A model generated the notes under the pieces. That model worked only from the letters and a program-made list of their open reading frames with translations. It did no database searches and had not been told where the DNA came from. Shown one piece after another: positions 1 to 10,317 of a stretch of DNA of 64,000 bases. This DNA comes from Streptomyces cyaneochromogenes. Lineage in GTDB: Bacteria > Actinomycetota > Actinomycetes > Streptomycetales > Streptomycetaceae. The position numbers were made by a program, and so were the translations under genes. The stretch's first letter is position 1; every line of letters begins with the position of its first letter. The stretch is from assembly GCF_003963535.1 (NCBI RefSeq), contig NZ_CP034539.1, positions 8,928,001 to 8,992,000 on the forward strand. The letters run 5' to 3'.

Positions 1-411
1 GGCCGCGTTGGTACGGCCGCCCCGGCCGACGTAGATCGTGTCGCCGACCTTGAGCACGTCGCCGCCGTCCAGCGTGCCCGGCTCCCAGATCCAGTTCACG
101 GAGCAGCCGAGCGAGGCCACGGCCTCCTCGACGCCGATGGTCTCCTCGCGCCGGGACTCGGCCCCGGACCGGGCGATCAGCGCGACGTTGCGGTACATGA
201 CGACCGTGTCCTCGACGAACACCGAGTCGGGGCAGTCGTCGGCCGGGTCCACCTCGATCGTCTCCCAGCCGTGCGTACGCAGGGCCTCCACGTACGCCTC
301 CCACTGCTCGACCGCGAGATCGGCATCGACCTTCTCCCGCTCGATATGCGTCACCAGCCCTTCGGCGAGGCGCGGGCTCGGGCGGCGGACAAGGGCCTTC
401 TTGCTGGGCAC
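1..411 (-). CDS. ddaH: dimethylargininase (DDAH), 3' end off the window
   Basis: N-terminal 137 codons of an N(G),N(G)-dimethylarginine dimethylaminohydrolase, a cytosolic enzyme of the amidinotransferase fold that hydrolyses dimethylarginine to citrulline and dimethylamine. The GTG start at 411 (VPSKKALVRR) has a GGAG eight bases upstream. Visible family signatures are DDCPDSVFVEDTVVM (about residues 58-72) and TLDGGDVLKVGDTIYVGRGG near the visible end. The catalytic Cys lies near the C-terminus in this family and is outside the window, so activity cannot be judged. The gene runs in the same direction as the UvrA-like gene, 99 nt downstream of it. Arginine deiminase is the nearest alternative family, but the length of the visible part and the DGGDV context fit DDAH better. 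Confidence 0.88.
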   Translation of the reverse strand, partial: MPSKKALVRRPSPRLAEGLVTHIEREKVDADLAVEQWEAYVEALRTHGWETIEVDPADDCPDSVFVEDTVVMYRNVALIARSGAESRREETIGVEEAVASLGCSVNWIWEPGTLDGGDVLKVGDTIYVGRGGRTNAA

Positions 412-510
412 GACGGGATCTCCGGATCGGTGGCGGTTCAGGCGCCCTCATGCATGGGGCACCGACCCGCCATCATGCAGGGCCTACCCGCCCGTACAAA
501 ACCCTCGTGG

Positions 511-2778
<2,268 letters not shown>

Positions 2779-2788
2779 GCAGTCGAAG

Positions 2789-4414
2789 CTAGGCGGGATA
2801 CCCGACAGGCTCTGGCGTGATTTCCTTCAGTTCTCCCTCCTCCACCATCAGCCAGCGCGTGATGCCGATCGACTCCAGGAACGGCAGGTCGTGGCTGGCC
2901 ACGATCAGCGCCCCCTCGTACGACTCCAGGGCCGTGGTGAGCTGCCGTACGCTCGCCATGTCCAGGTTGTTCGTCGGCTCGTCCAGCATCAGCAGCTGCG
3001 GTGCGGGCTCGGCCAGCATCAGTGCCGCCAGGGCCGCCCGGAAGCGTTCGCCGCCGGACAGGGTGGCCGCCTTCTGGTCGGCGCGGGCACCCCGGAACAG
3101 GAAGCGGGCGAGCCGCGCCCGGATCCGGTTGTTGGTGGCGCCCGGCGCGAACCGGGCCACGTTCTCGGCGACCGACAGCTCGTCGTCGAGGACGTCCAGC
3201 CGCTGCGGCAGGAACCGCAGCGGAACGTGCGCCGTCGCCTCGCCCGACACCGGAGCCAGCTCCCCGGCGATCGTGCGCAGCAGCGTGGTCTTGCCCGAGC
3301 CGTTGCGCCCGATGAGCGCGATCCGCTCCGGACCGTGCAGATCGAGGCCGCCGGCCACCCGCGCGCCGTACACGAGCTCCAGATCCCGCAGCGTGAGCAC
3401 GCCGCGGCCCGGCGGAACGGCCGTGTACGGCAGGTCGACGCGGATCTCGTCGTCGTCCCGTACGGCCTCCACCGCCTCGTCGAGGCGCTCCTTGGCCCCG
3501 GCGAGCTTCTCCTCGTGCATGATCCGGTGCTTGCCCGCGGACTCCTGTGCCGCCCGCTTGCGCGCACCCATGACGATCTTCGGTTCGCGCTTCTGGTCCC
3601 ACATCTTCTGGCCGTACCGCTTGCGGCGGGCCAACTTGACCTGGGCGTCGACCAGTTCGCGCTTCTGCTTCTTCAGGTCGGCCTCGGCCACGCGCACCAT
3701 GCGCTCGGCCGCCTCCTGCTCGGTGGCGAGTGCCTCCTCGTACGCCGAGAAGTTGCCGCCGTACCAGGTGACCTCCCCGGAGCGCAGATCGGCGATCTGG
3801 TCGACGAGGTCCAGGAGTTCGCGGTCGTGGCTGACCACCACCATCACCCCCGGCCAGGACTCGACGGCCGCGTACAGCCGCCTGCGTGCGTACAGGTCGA
3901 GATTGTTGGTGGGCTCGTCGAGCAGCAGGACGTCCGGGCGGCGCAGCAGCAGCGCCGCCAGGCGCAGCAGGACCGACTCGCCGCCGGAGACCTCACCGAT
4001 CGTGCGGTCCAACTCGACGTGGCCGAGCCCGAGTTCGCCGAGCGTGGCGAGCGCGCGCTCCTCCACGTCCCAGTCGTCGCCGACGGTCTCGAAGTGCTCC
4101 TCGGCCACGTCGCCCGCCTCGATGGCGTGCAGCGCGGCTCGCTGTGCAGCGATGCCGAGGGCCTCGTCGACCTTCAGGGCGGTGTCGAGCGTGACGTTCT
4201 GCGGGAGGTAGCCGACCTCACCGGCGACGCGCACGGCGCCGTCGGCCGGGGTGAGCTCACCGGCGATGAGCTTCAACAGGGTGGACTTTCCTGACCCGTT
4301 GACGCCGACGAGCCCGGTCCTGCCGGGACCGAACGTGACGTCGAGGCCCTCGAATACGGTGGTGCCGTCGGGCCAGATGAAGGAAAGGGACGTACAGGTG
4401 ATGGATGTAGGCAT
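2789..4414 (-). CDS. ABC-F family ribosome-associated ATPase
   Basis: 541-aa soluble protein with two ABC domains and no membrane segment. First half: GVNGSGKSTLLK, signature VSGGES, Walker B VLLLDEPTNNLDL. Second half: GRNGSGKTTLLR, LSGGERFR, LLMLDEPTNNLDM. A basic inter-domain linker rich in Lys/Arg (KKQKRELVDAQVKLARRKR) matches the ABC-F P-site tRNA interaction motif region. Proteins of this family bind the ribosomal E site and either regulate translation or protect against ribosome-targeting antibiotics. The ATG at 4414 was chosen because GGAGG lies seven bases upstream and the family-type N-terminus begins there; an in-frame extension to 4561 is probably untranslated leader. Followed at 10 nt by the UvrA-like gene. 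The structured 5' leader suggests drug-induced attenuation. Confidence 0.9.
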   Translation of the reverse strand: MPTSITCTSLSFIWPDGTTVFEGLDVTFGPGRTGLVGVNGSGKSTLLKLIAGELTPADGAVRVAGEVGYLPQNVTLDTALKVDEALGIAAQRAALHAIEAGDVAEEHFETVGDDWDVEERALATLGELGLGHVELDRTIGEVSGGESVLLRLAALLLRRPDVLLLDEPTNNLDLYARRRLYAAVESWPGVMVVVSHDRELLDLVDQIADLRSGEVTWYGGNFSAYEEALATEQEAAERMVRVAEADLKKQKRELVDAQVKLARRKRYGQKMWDQKREPKIVMGARKRAAQESAGKHRIMHEEKLAGAKERLDEAVEAVRDDDEIRVDLPYTAVPPGRGVLTLRDLELVYGARVAGGLDLHGPERIALIGRNGSGKTTLLRTIAGELAPVSGEATAHVPLRFLPQRLDVLDDELSVAENVARFAPGATNNRIRARLARFLFRGARADQKAATLSGGERFRAALAALMLAEPAPQLLMLDEPTNNLDMASVRQLTTALESYEGALIVASHDLPFLESIGITRWLMVEEGELKEITPEPVGYPA

Positions 4415-4633
4415 AAGGGCGCCTCCGCGGTTGCTCGAAGTGATCAAGGGCAAACGCGTATCGAGACACCGGCGACCAACGGGCGGTGAGAGGCCCTGGG
4501 CATGAGAAAAGCCCTGTTCCGTGAGGACGGCTCGAACGCCGAGGTCGCACGCTGCGCACACACTTCAGGTGTGACGCGGTGTCTCAGGACCTCAGACGAG
4601 CAACGTCCTTCTCCAATCGACGGCAACAGGACG
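4415..4633 (-). promoter_or_regulatory. structured 5' leader of the ABC-F gene, candidate attenuator
   Basis: About 219 nt separate the predicted transcription start from the ABC-F start codon. Reading along the minus strand: a Shine-Dalgarno-like GGAGAAGG (4614-4607) precedes a three-codon open frame TTG CTC GTC TGA (4603-4592). Next comes GAGACACCG (4585-4577), exactly complementary to CGGTGTCTC (4471-4463) further down. Between them is a small hairpin CACAC/GTGTG with a 5-nt loop (4573-4559). Alternative pairings and a very short leader frame are typical of ribosome-mediated attenuators of ABC-F resistance genes. The base pairing is seen; the regulatory role is inferred. Confidence 0.5.
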
Positions 4634-4639
4634 TTGTAC

Positions 4640-4668
4640 ACCGTAGGAGAGGGCTAGGACGGTGTCAA
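4640..4668 (-). promoter_or_regulatory. housekeeping-type promoter of the ABC-F/UvrA-like operon
   Basis: On the minus strand a perfect -35 hexamer TTGACA (4668-4663) is followed after 17 nt by TACGGT (4645-4640), a good match to the HrdB-type -10. A start of transcription near 4633 is expected. This is the clearest promoter in the window. Confidence 0.7.
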
Positions 4669-4721
4669 CGCAATTAACGAGGCGCTGCCGGTCACCCGGC
4701 GGCAGGGGCCTGTTGGGTGCC

Positions 4722-5138
4722 TCAGCAGGCGTCCCGCATGAGCTCCGCGAGGTCGCGGTCCAGGTCGAGCTGGAGGTGCTCCAGGCCCAGGGGCACCAGA
4801 TCGCTGGTGGACTGCAGGAAGCGGCGCAGCTCGCCCGTGCGGACGTGCACGACCGCGGTGCCCTCCGGGGCGTGGAACTCCAGGACCGTGCGGTCGAAGC
4901 CGTACGGCCGCACCCGGACGTCGCCGTGGCCCTCGGGTTCCTCCAGGCCGGCCAGGAGCAGCTCGCGGCTGAACGTCCAGCACACCTCCACGCCCTCCAG
5001 AGTGGCGGGGGCCGGGAAGGTCATGCGGATGGCGAACGGGTCGCGCCGGTCGTAGTGAAGGGTCGCGGGAATGCTCGGCATCCGCGGCGCGGCGGCGACG
5101 AGACGGGCCTCAACGGGCTGCTCGATGACGGTGGACAA
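4722..5138 (-). CDS. ssgD: SsgA-like sporulation/cell division protein, SsgD type
   Basis: 138-aa SsgA-like protein (SALP). This family is restricted to sporulating actinomycetes and controls septum positioning and cell-wall remodelling during sporulation. Family features: LHYDRRDPFAIRMTF (residues 28-42), FSRELLLAGL, GDVRVRPY and LEFHAPEGTA, ending in a leucine/aspartate-rich helix. The length and N-terminus match what I remember of SsgD, associated with lateral-wall peptidoglycan; the paralogue assignment is from memory. The start is TTG at 5138, with GGGAG seven bases upstream. It is transcribed away from the BNR-repeat gene and ends 307 nt before the ABC-F start; that gap is filled by the ABC-F promoter and leader. 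Confidence 0.82.
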   Translation of the reverse strand: MSTVIEQPVEARLVAAAPRMPSIPATLHYDRRDPFAIRMTFPAPATLEGVEVCWTFSRELLLAGLEEPEGHGDVRVRPYGFDRTVLEFHAPEGTAVVHVRTGELRRFLQSTSDLVPLGLEHLQLDLDRDLAELMRDAC

Positions 5139-5359
5139 CGCCTTGCTCCCTTGTGACGGCTGGACGGACTTCCGGGCGGACGAGACCGGGCACTGTTAGA
5201 GACGTTGGAATCAGCCAATCCGTGCACCCGGAATCCGAGTGACCTCCGTCACCGCCGTCATGCACGCAAGTGGCTCGTTCGTCCGCCGTGCCGGGAAAGT
5301 CACATGTGGCCGTAGGGCCATCTGGACGGCACCGTGGCGGTGGGCTAGCTTCGCCCGCC

Positions 5360-6463
5360 ATGAGGCGTTCGGGGAGCACGCGACGGATGGGGCACACTTT
5401 TCGGACAGTGGCCGTGGGGGCGGTGTGCGGGGCGGCGCTGGCCGCGCTGACTGCCGTGCCCGCGCAGGCGCACGAGCCGCAGGGCCGGGCGCCGCACTGG
5501 GAGCTCAAGGACAGCGGCAAGCCGCAGGTGCGGTTCCGGGGCCTGTCCGCCGTCAGCCGGAGCACCGCCTGGCTGGCCGGAACCGCGGGTACCGTCCTGC
5601 GCACCGCCGACGGCGGAGCGACCTGGCGCGATGTCTCGCCGCCCGGTGCCGCGGAGTTGCAGTTCCGGGACATCGAGGCCTTCGACGCGCGGCGCGCCGT
5701 GGTGCTGGCCATCGGAGAGGGCGAGGCGTCCCGGGTCTACCGCACGGACGACGGCGGCGCGACCTGGACGGAGTCCTTCCGCAACACCGACCCACGGGCC
5801 TTCTACGACTGCATGACGTTCTTCGACCGCAGGCACGGCCTGGCGATGAGCGACCCGGTGGACGGGAAGTTCCGCATCCTGTCGACCGGTGACGGCGGTC
5901 GCTCCTGGAAGGTGCTGCCGAGCGACGGGATGCCCGCCGCGCTGGAGGGCGAGGCCGGCTTCGCGGCGAGCGGGCAGTGCCTGGTCGGGTCCGGGCCGAA
6001 GGACGTCTGGATGGCCACCGGCGGGGCCGCACGCGCGCGCGTGCTGCACTCCGGCGACCGGGGCCGGACCTGGACGGTCGCCGACACGCCGATCCCGGCG
6101 GGCGACCCGGCCCGTGGCGTCTTCGCCCTTGCCTTCCGCGACCGCACGCACGGCCTGGCGGTCGGCGGTGACTACCGCCCCGACCAGGCCTCCCCGCAGG
6201 CCGCGGCCCGCACCGGCGACGGGGGCGCCGCATGGCAGCCCGCCGCGACGCCGGTGACCGCCTACCGCTCCGGCGTCGCCTGGCTCCCGCACAGCCGCAC
6301 CGCCGCCCTCGCGGTCGGCCCCACCGGCACCGACCTCACCACCGACGGTGGCCGCACCTGGCGGACCGTCGACACCGGCTCGTACGACACCGTGGACTGC
6401 ACGCCGGACCTGGGCTGCTGGGCCGCGGGGGAGAAGGGCCGGGTCGCGCGGCTGGAGAGCTGA
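5360..6463 (+). CDS. secreted BNR/Ycf48-like beta-propeller protein
   Basis: 367-aa exported protein with a signal peptide ending in AVPAQA-HE. The mature part carries repeated Asp-box/BNR motifs: TADGGATWRD, TDDGGATWTE, TGDGGRSWKV, SGDRGRTWTV, TGDGGAAWQP, TTDGGRTWRT. This spacing predicts a beta-propeller like those of sialidases and the Ycf48/HCF136 photosystem assembly factors, but no sialidase catalytic residues can be assigned. It is often labelled oxidoreductase in Streptomyces without clear basis. ATG 5360 is used; ATG 5387 is an alternative that would start directly before the signal peptide. It is monocistronic by context, divergent from ssgD. Confidence 0.75.
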   Translation: MRRSGSTRRMGHTFRTVAVGAVCGAALAALTAVPAQAHEPQGRAPHWELKDSGKPQVRFRGLSAVSRSTAWLAGTAGTVLRTADGGATWRDVSPPGAAELQFRDIEAFDARRAVVLAIGEGEASRVYRTDDGGATWTESFRNTDPRAFYDCMTFFDRRHGLAMSDPVDGKFRILSTGDGGRSWKVLPSDGMPAALEGEAGFAASGQCLVGSGPKDVWMATGGAARARVLHSGDRGRTWTVADTPIPAGDPARGVFALAFRDRTHGLAVGGDYRPDQASPQAAARTGDGGAAWQPAATPVTAYRSGVAWLPHSRTAALAVGPTGTDLTTDGGRTWRTVDTGSYDTVDCTPDLGCWAAGEKGRVARLES

Positions 6464-6551
6464 GCCGCGCGGAGCACGCCGGGGCGTTCGGCTGGAGATC
6501 CGGGCCGCAATGTGGGTACTCGGGCGCCGACTGCGAGAGGAGTGACCCGAC

Positions 6552-6878
6552 ATGCCACGCGGTTCGAGTGCCAAGCGTGAACGCCAGTACGAGCACATCA
6601 AGGAGAGCGCCAAGGACCGGGGCGAGAGCACCGAGCGGGCCAAGGAGATCGCGGCACGGACGGTGAACAAGGAGCGCGCCCGCTCCGGTGAGTCGAAGAC
6701 CGCCAGCCGCACGTCCACCCAGGACATGTCGTCCGGCAAGCGCGGCGGTCAGCGGTCGGGCAAGGGCTCCCAGGGGCCCACCTACGAGCAGCTCTACGAG
6801 GAGGCCAAGCGACGCAACATCCACGGGCGTTCGGACATGAACAAGAGCCAGCTCAAGCAGGCGCTGGGCGGCAAGTGA
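6552..6878 (+). CDS. small basic protein with Rho-N/SAP-like C-terminus
   Basis: 108-aa, highly charged protein. Residues 1-75 are Lys/Arg/Glu/Ser rich and likely disordered; residues 77-107 (TYEQLYEEAKRRNIHGRSDM) match the helix-extended-loop-helix Rho_N/SAP-like fold used in nucleic-acid binding. Homologues are annotated as plasmid stabilisation proteins in Streptomyces, but there is no toxin or antitoxin partner here. ATG 6552 follows a GAGAGGAG tract 8-10 nt upstream. It is convergent with the YciI-like gene, which ends only 3 nt away. Confidence 0.7.
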   Translation: MPRGSSAKRERQYEHIKESAKDRGESTERAKEIAARTVNKERARSGESKTASRTSTQDMSSGKRGGQRSGKGSQGPTYEQLYEEAKRRNIHGRSDMNKSQLKQALGGK

Positions 6879-6881
6879 GGC

Positions 6882-7178
6882 TCAGGCGGGCGTCTGTCGG
6901 TACCGCTCGAGTCCCGGCGCCGTCTTCGTGGCGACGAACTCGGTGATGCGGTAAGCGCAGACCCGGGCTTCGACGAACGGGTCGGTCGCGGCGATCTCCT
7001 CGATCCGAGCCCGATCCTCCGCGACGGCGAGGATGACACCGCCGTCGCGGGGGTTCTTGCGCCCGGACGCGAGGAACACCCCTTTGTCGTACAGCTCGTC
7101 GAGCCACGCCACATGCGCCTCCAGCACGGCGTCGACGTCCTCGATCGGGGCGGTGTAGGTCAGCTCCAGCACGAACAT
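6882..7178 (-). CDS. YciI-like protein
   Basis: 98-aa dimeric alpha-beta barrel protein of the YciI family (ferredoxin-like fold). The family pattern is visible: an N-terminal strand MFVLELTYTAPIEDVDAVLEAH (His at residue 27), HVAWLDELYDKG, then GGVILAVAEDRARIEEIAATDPF. The conserved His and Asp of the YciI pocket are present. Family members may have hydrolase or lyase activity, but no substrate is inferred. ATG start at 7178, divergent from nfi with 62 nt between starts. Confidence 0.8.
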   Translation of the reverse strand: MFVLELTYTAPIEDVDAVLEAHVAWLDELYDKGVFLASGRKNPRDGGVILAVAEDRARIEEIAATDPFVEARVCAYRITEFVATKTAPGLERYRQTPA

Positions 7179-7240
7179 GATCGCGAGCCTACCCCTGGGC
7201 CCACGGCGGCCGGCCCCGTCCCCGTACGCTCGTGCCCACC

Positions 7241-7933
7241 ATGACGACCGTACGCATTGCCGCGGGCTGGCCCGCGACCGAGGAAGAGGCCCGCGCCGTC
7301 CAGGACGAGCTGCGCGAGCGGGTGGTGCTCGACGAACCGGGGCCGCCGCCGGGAGCCGGGCATGTGACCGGTGTGGACGTGGCCTACGACGACGAGCGGG
7401 ACATCGTCGCGGCCGCCGCCGTCGTCCTCGACGCGGCGACCCTGGACGTCGTTGCCGAGGCCACGGCGGTCGGCCGGATCTCCTTCCCGTACGTTCCCGG
7501 CCTGCTCGCCTTCCGTGAGATCCCCACGGTGCTGGCCGCCCTGGACGCCCTGCCCTGCCCGCCGGGACTCGTCGTCTGCGACGGCTACGGCCTCGCCCAC
7601 CCCCGCCGCTTCGGCCTGGCCAGCCACCTCGGTGTCCTCACCGGCCTGCCCACGATCGGCGTCGCCAAGAACCCCTTCACCTTCGCCTACGACGACCCGG
7701 ACGCACCGCGCGGCTCCTGGGCCCCGCTGCTGGCGGACGACGAGGTGGTCGGCCGCGCCCTGCGCACCCGAGCCGCCGTCAAGCCGGTCTTCGTCTCGGT
7801 CGGCCACCGCGTGAGTCTGGACAACGCCTGCGCCCACACGCTCGTGTTGACCCCCGAGTTCCGGCTGCCGGAGACCACGCGCAGGGCGGACTCCTTGTGC
7901 CGGGAGGCGCTCAAGGACGCGACCCCTTCCTGA
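7241..7933 (+). CDS. nfi: endonuclease V (deoxyinosine 3' endonuclease)
   Basis: 230-aa Nfi, which nicks DNA 3' of deoxyinosine and so starts repair of deaminated adenine (in some organisms it acts on inosine RNA). Family motifs: GVDVAYDD (catalytic Asp), FPYVPGLLAFREIP (the conserved Pro-Tyr-x-Pro-Gly wedge and Glu), VVCDGYGLAHPRRFGLASHLG (catalytic Asp) and PTIGVAKN (Lys). All metal-binding acids are present. ATG 7241 is preferred; a GTG three codons upstream (7232) is also possible. Neither has a clear ribosome site, and TACGCT at 7223 could be a -10 for a leaderless message. Confidence 0.92.
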   Translation: MTTVRIAAGWPATEEEARAVQDELRERVVLDEPGPPPGAGHVTGVDVAYDDERDIVAAAAVVLDAATLDVVAEATAVGRISFPYVPGLLAFREIPTVLAALDALPCPPGLVVCDGYGLAHPRRFGLASHLGVLTGLPTIGVAKNPFTFAYDDPDAPRGSWAPLLADDEVVGRALRTRAAVKPVFVSVGHRVSLDNACAHTLVLTPEFRLPETTRRADSLCREALKDATPS

Positions 7934-8045
7934 CCGGAGCGAGGGCCGCCCGGGCGGCGGACGGTCCCACTCGAGCGGACTGAGTACCTCGACTGAGTAC
8001 CTGTACGGATGCCCCCACCCCCCCCGGGTCGGCAGGCTGGGCCGC

Positions 8046-8192
8046 ATGACGACGCACCGCGCCCCGAAGCCCCTCGCCGACCCCCACCGCCCCGTCGAGC
8101 GCGCCGTGACGGCCGCGCTGGTTCTGGCCACGCTGGCCGGGCTGGGCTGGATCGTCGGGATGATCTACACCATCGCGGGGTGGCCGCTGTAG
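8046..8192 (+). CDS. 48-aa single-span membrane protein
   Basis: Short frame with a Pro/Arg-rich cytosolic head (MTTHRAPKPLADPHRPVER) and one hydrophobic helix of about 24 residues (roughly 22-45, including LVLATLAGLGWIVGMIY), ending AGWPL. Composition and GC3 fit a real small gene, and similar small membrane proteins are common in Streptomyces. Ribosome site is weak. Function unknown. Confidence 0.6.
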   Translation: MTTHRAPKPLADPHRPVERAVTAALVLATLAGLGWIVGMIYTIAGWPL

Positions 8193-8354
8193 GTGGGCCG
8201 TTCCGGCCTGTTGCGCCGTGAACGTGGCCGTGAACGTGCAGGTGGCCCACCCGAGTGCTGCAATGGCTGAAGGAGCTGTCCCTCCGGCTGCGCCGCGGGC
8301 GACCGATGCTCGATGAGGTGTGACCGGGCCAGTACCCACCTCTTAGGAGTGGCC

Positions 8355-8804
8355 ATGCACCAGGACATCGGGGACATGGGGCCCGTCGACTACTTGATCG
8401 TCGAGTTCCCCGGCAGCCGTATGACCGGGGAGGGGCTGCCCCTGCTCGTCGATCTGGTCGAGAGCGGTGTCATCCGCATCCTCGACCTCGTCTTCGTCCA
8501 CAAGGGCACCGATGGATCGGTCGACGTGCTGGAGATCCGGGACATCGGGGACGACAGAGCCGATCTGGCGGTGTTCGAGGGAGCCTCGTCGGGACTGCTG
8601 GACCAGAGCGACCTGGACGACGCCGGTGCCGCGCTGGAGCCCGGCAACTCCGCCGCCGTCCTCGTGTACGAGAACGTCTGGGCCGCGCCCCTGGCCCGTG
8701 CGCTGCGGCGCGGCGGGGCCGAGCTGGTGGCCAGTGGCCGCATCCCCATGGACACGCTGCTGGCGTCGCTTGACGCCGCCGAGGAGGCAACGCCTTCCGG
8801 CTGA
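8355..8804 (+). CDS. DUF6325/DUF1269-like protein
   Basis: 149-aa soluble protein. It opens with MGPVDYLIVEFPGSRMTGEG, followed by a ferredoxin-like core (LVESGVIRILDLVFVHKGTDG) and a C-terminal half AVLVYENVWAAPLARALRRGGAEL. This is the layout of the DUF1269/DUF6325 family found next to SHOCT-domain genes in actinomycetes. AGGAG sits six bases before ATG 8355. Followed 74 nt later by the SHOCT gene, so probably co-transcribed. Molecular function unknown; membrane stress has been suggested for the family. Confidence 0.75.
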   Translation: MHQDIGDMGPVDYLIVEFPGSRMTGEGLPLLVDLVESGVIRILDLVFVHKGTDGSVDVLEIRDIGDDRADLAVFEGASSGLLDQSDLDDAGAALEPGNSAAVLVYENVWAAPLARALRRGGAELVASGRIPMDTLLASLDAAEEATPSG

Positions 8805-8878
8805 ACCGCCCGCCGGTGGGACCGGCATCCGCCCACGCAGCGTCACACCACGCACGGAGCACAGGGGAGACGAGTGAC

Positions 8879-9175
8879 ATGCCAGGACTCCTTCGCGGCG
8901 TCGCCCGCACGGCCGTGATCTCGGGTACGGCCACAGCGGTGTCCAATCGCGTCTCACGGCGGCAGGCCGGCCGATGGGCCGAGCAGGACCGTGAATGGCA
9001 ACCCTCCTACCAGCAGGAAGCCGCGCCGCCCGCGTCCGCCCCCGGCGCGGCACAGCCGGCTGCCGACGACATGACCAGCAAGATCGATCAGCTGAAGCAA
9101 CTCGGCGACCTCAAGGGCCAGGGCCTGCTCACCGACGAGGAATTCGAGGCCCAGAAGCGCCAGGTCCTCAGCTGA
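8879..9175 (+). CDS. SHOCT-domain protein
   Basis: 98-aa protein. The N-terminal basic/hydrophobic segment (LLRGVARTAVISGTATAVSN) is followed by a Gln/Ala/Pro linker and a C-terminal SHOCT domain at about residues 65-97 (KIDQLKQLGDLKGQGLLTDE). SHOCT domains are short oligomerisation or membrane-recruitment modules. GGGGAG lies nine bases before ATG 8879. It is in tandem with the DUF6325-like gene, the usual actinomycete arrangement. Confidence 0.8.
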   Translation: MPGLLRGVARTAVISGTATAVSNRVSRRQAGRWAEQDREWQPSYQQEAAPPASAPGAAQPAADDMTSKIDQLKQLGDLKGQGLLTDEEFEAQKRQVLS

Positions 9176-9186
9176 TGCGTAGGTAG

Positions 9187-9328
9187 CTGGGTCGTCCGGG
9201 AGCCGGGGCCCCGCTGCGGCCGCTTCGGGTCGAACTGCCCGCGGAACCGCGCTGGGACATTCCTCCGCGGTGGTGGCCGCTGCCGCTGCTGTCGCTCGGC
9301 GGCATCGCCGCCGCGATGCGTCAGAACG
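9187..9328 (+). other. intergenic stretch with possible gene remnant
   Basis: From a CTG just after a stop codon the plus strand stays open to 9381. It reads like coding sequence: PLRPLRVELPAEPRWDIPPR, then a Trp-rich hydrophobic stretch WWPLPLLSLGGIAAAM. No start codon or ribosome site precedes it, and it collides with the opposite-strand GAP gene. It may be the broken 5' part of a membrane protein gene. Nothing else is visible here. Confidence 0.2.
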
Positions 9329-10063
9329 TCAACTGGCCAGCCCGTAGACGCTCCTTCCGGTCAGCCACAGGCCGACCGTGATGCTGCCGAACACTATTGC
9401 CTGTTGCGCGTGGTCCCCCATCCAGGAGCGCAGTCCCAGCAGTCGGCGCCGGGCCGGCGCCGGCTTGAGCACCACGTACAGTTCCGCGGCGAGCAGACTG
9501 GCGGTGGCCAGGACGCAGAACGCCAAGAGCACCAGCCATGTCGTGAGGTGGGAGGCGTCGGCCGCCACCACCGTCACGCCGCCCGCGGCGACGAGTCCCC
9601 ACGGCTGGAGAAGGACGGCGAGTCCCGCCGCAGGCCAGATCGAGCCGCGGTCCAACCGCGTGGTGAGGAAGGACGACGACCTGCCGCGCGGCGGCGACGC
9701 CGCGGCAGCGGACGGACCGGCCCGGCCGAGGTGCTGGTGCGGCTCTCCCGCGATGGTTCCGCTCGGCGTGCGGCCGTGCACGGGCCGTCGGTGTCGGTGG
9801 ATGCCGTACCCGATCAGCGACAGACCGATGAGGAGCTTGAGCACAAGGCTCACCGTGGAAGGAGGCGACCTCGGCTCCGGGGGCTGCCCGCCCGTCATCG
9901 TCAGGACCAGAGCGATCACCACGACGAAACACGCCACCCACCCCGAGATGAAGGCGAGCCCTGTACGCACGCCTCTGGCGGATGCCACCACCAGGGCGAA
10001 CACCATGAAGGGGAGGGGATCGAGCGTGATGGCGAGGGCGATGAGCAGCAGGTCGACGACCAT
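9329..10063 (-). CDS. GAP/SfLAP-family integral membrane protein
   Basis: 244-aa polytopic protein with about six hydrophobic segments. The first two (VVDLLLIALAITLDPLPFMV and TGLAFISGWVACFVVVIALV) have the pattern of the GAP family (sulfolipid-1-addressing protein, related to LysE exporters). A hydrophilic Pro/Arg/Ser-rich loop occupies roughly 95-135. M. tuberculosis homologues help export of surface lipids; here no substrate can be named. ATG start at 10063 with GGGA upstream. Monocistronic, divergent from the BrkB-like gene. Confidence 0.75.
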   Translation of the reverse strand: MVVDLLLIALAITLDPLPFMVFALVVASARGVRTGLAFISGWVACFVVVIALVLTMTGGQPPEPRSPPSTVSLVLKLLIGLSLIGYGIHRHRRPVHGRTPSGTIAGEPHQHLGRAGPSAAAASPPRGRSSSFLTTRLDRGSIWPAAGLAVLLQPWGLVAAGGVTVVAADASHLTTWLVLLAFCVLATASLLAAELYVVLKPAPARRRLLGLRSWMGDHAQQAIVFGSITVGLWLTGRSVYGLAS

Positions 10064-10239
10064 GGGGCGATCCCATCAGGCGCTGTACGCGTCGAGCGTA
10101 TGCACGGCCATGACCTGCCGCATCTCTTGACGGTGCCCCCGTCACCCCTGCGGCCCCCGCTTCCGGCTGCGCCCGCTCGTGCGGCGGGGTGCCCTGGTCG
10201 GCTTCGTCGCGCATTCTGGAGACGGGAAGGAGCGGTTCC

Positions 10240-10317
10240 ATGGAGACTTCCGTCGGCACGCCGTGGACAGAGGGGACCCGGACACCATGCTCGGGCTCCA
10301 CCCCCGCCGACGGCTGA
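10240..10317 (+). CDS. 25-aa leader ORF coupled to the BrkB-like gene
   Basis: A short frame starting ATG GAG ACT at 10240 has the best ribosome site in the area (GAAGGAG seven bases before the ATG). It ends in TGA at 10315-10317, overlapping an in-frame ATG of the BrkB-like gene as TGATG. This arrangement would make it a translationally coupled leader peptide. The peptide itself (begins METSVGTPWTEGTR) matches nothing I know, so it may be a chance frame. Confidence 0.35.
   Translation: METSVGTPWTEGTRTPCSGSTPADG

Noticed and set aside
4415..4561. Longer ABC-F start at 4561
   Set aside because: Adds 49 residues unlike the family and ignores the GGAGG before ATG 4414.
4444..4641. 65-aa minus-strand frame in the ABC-F leader
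   Set aside because: Its GTG lies upstream of the predicted transcription start and it has no ribosome site; the leader is better explained as an attenuator.
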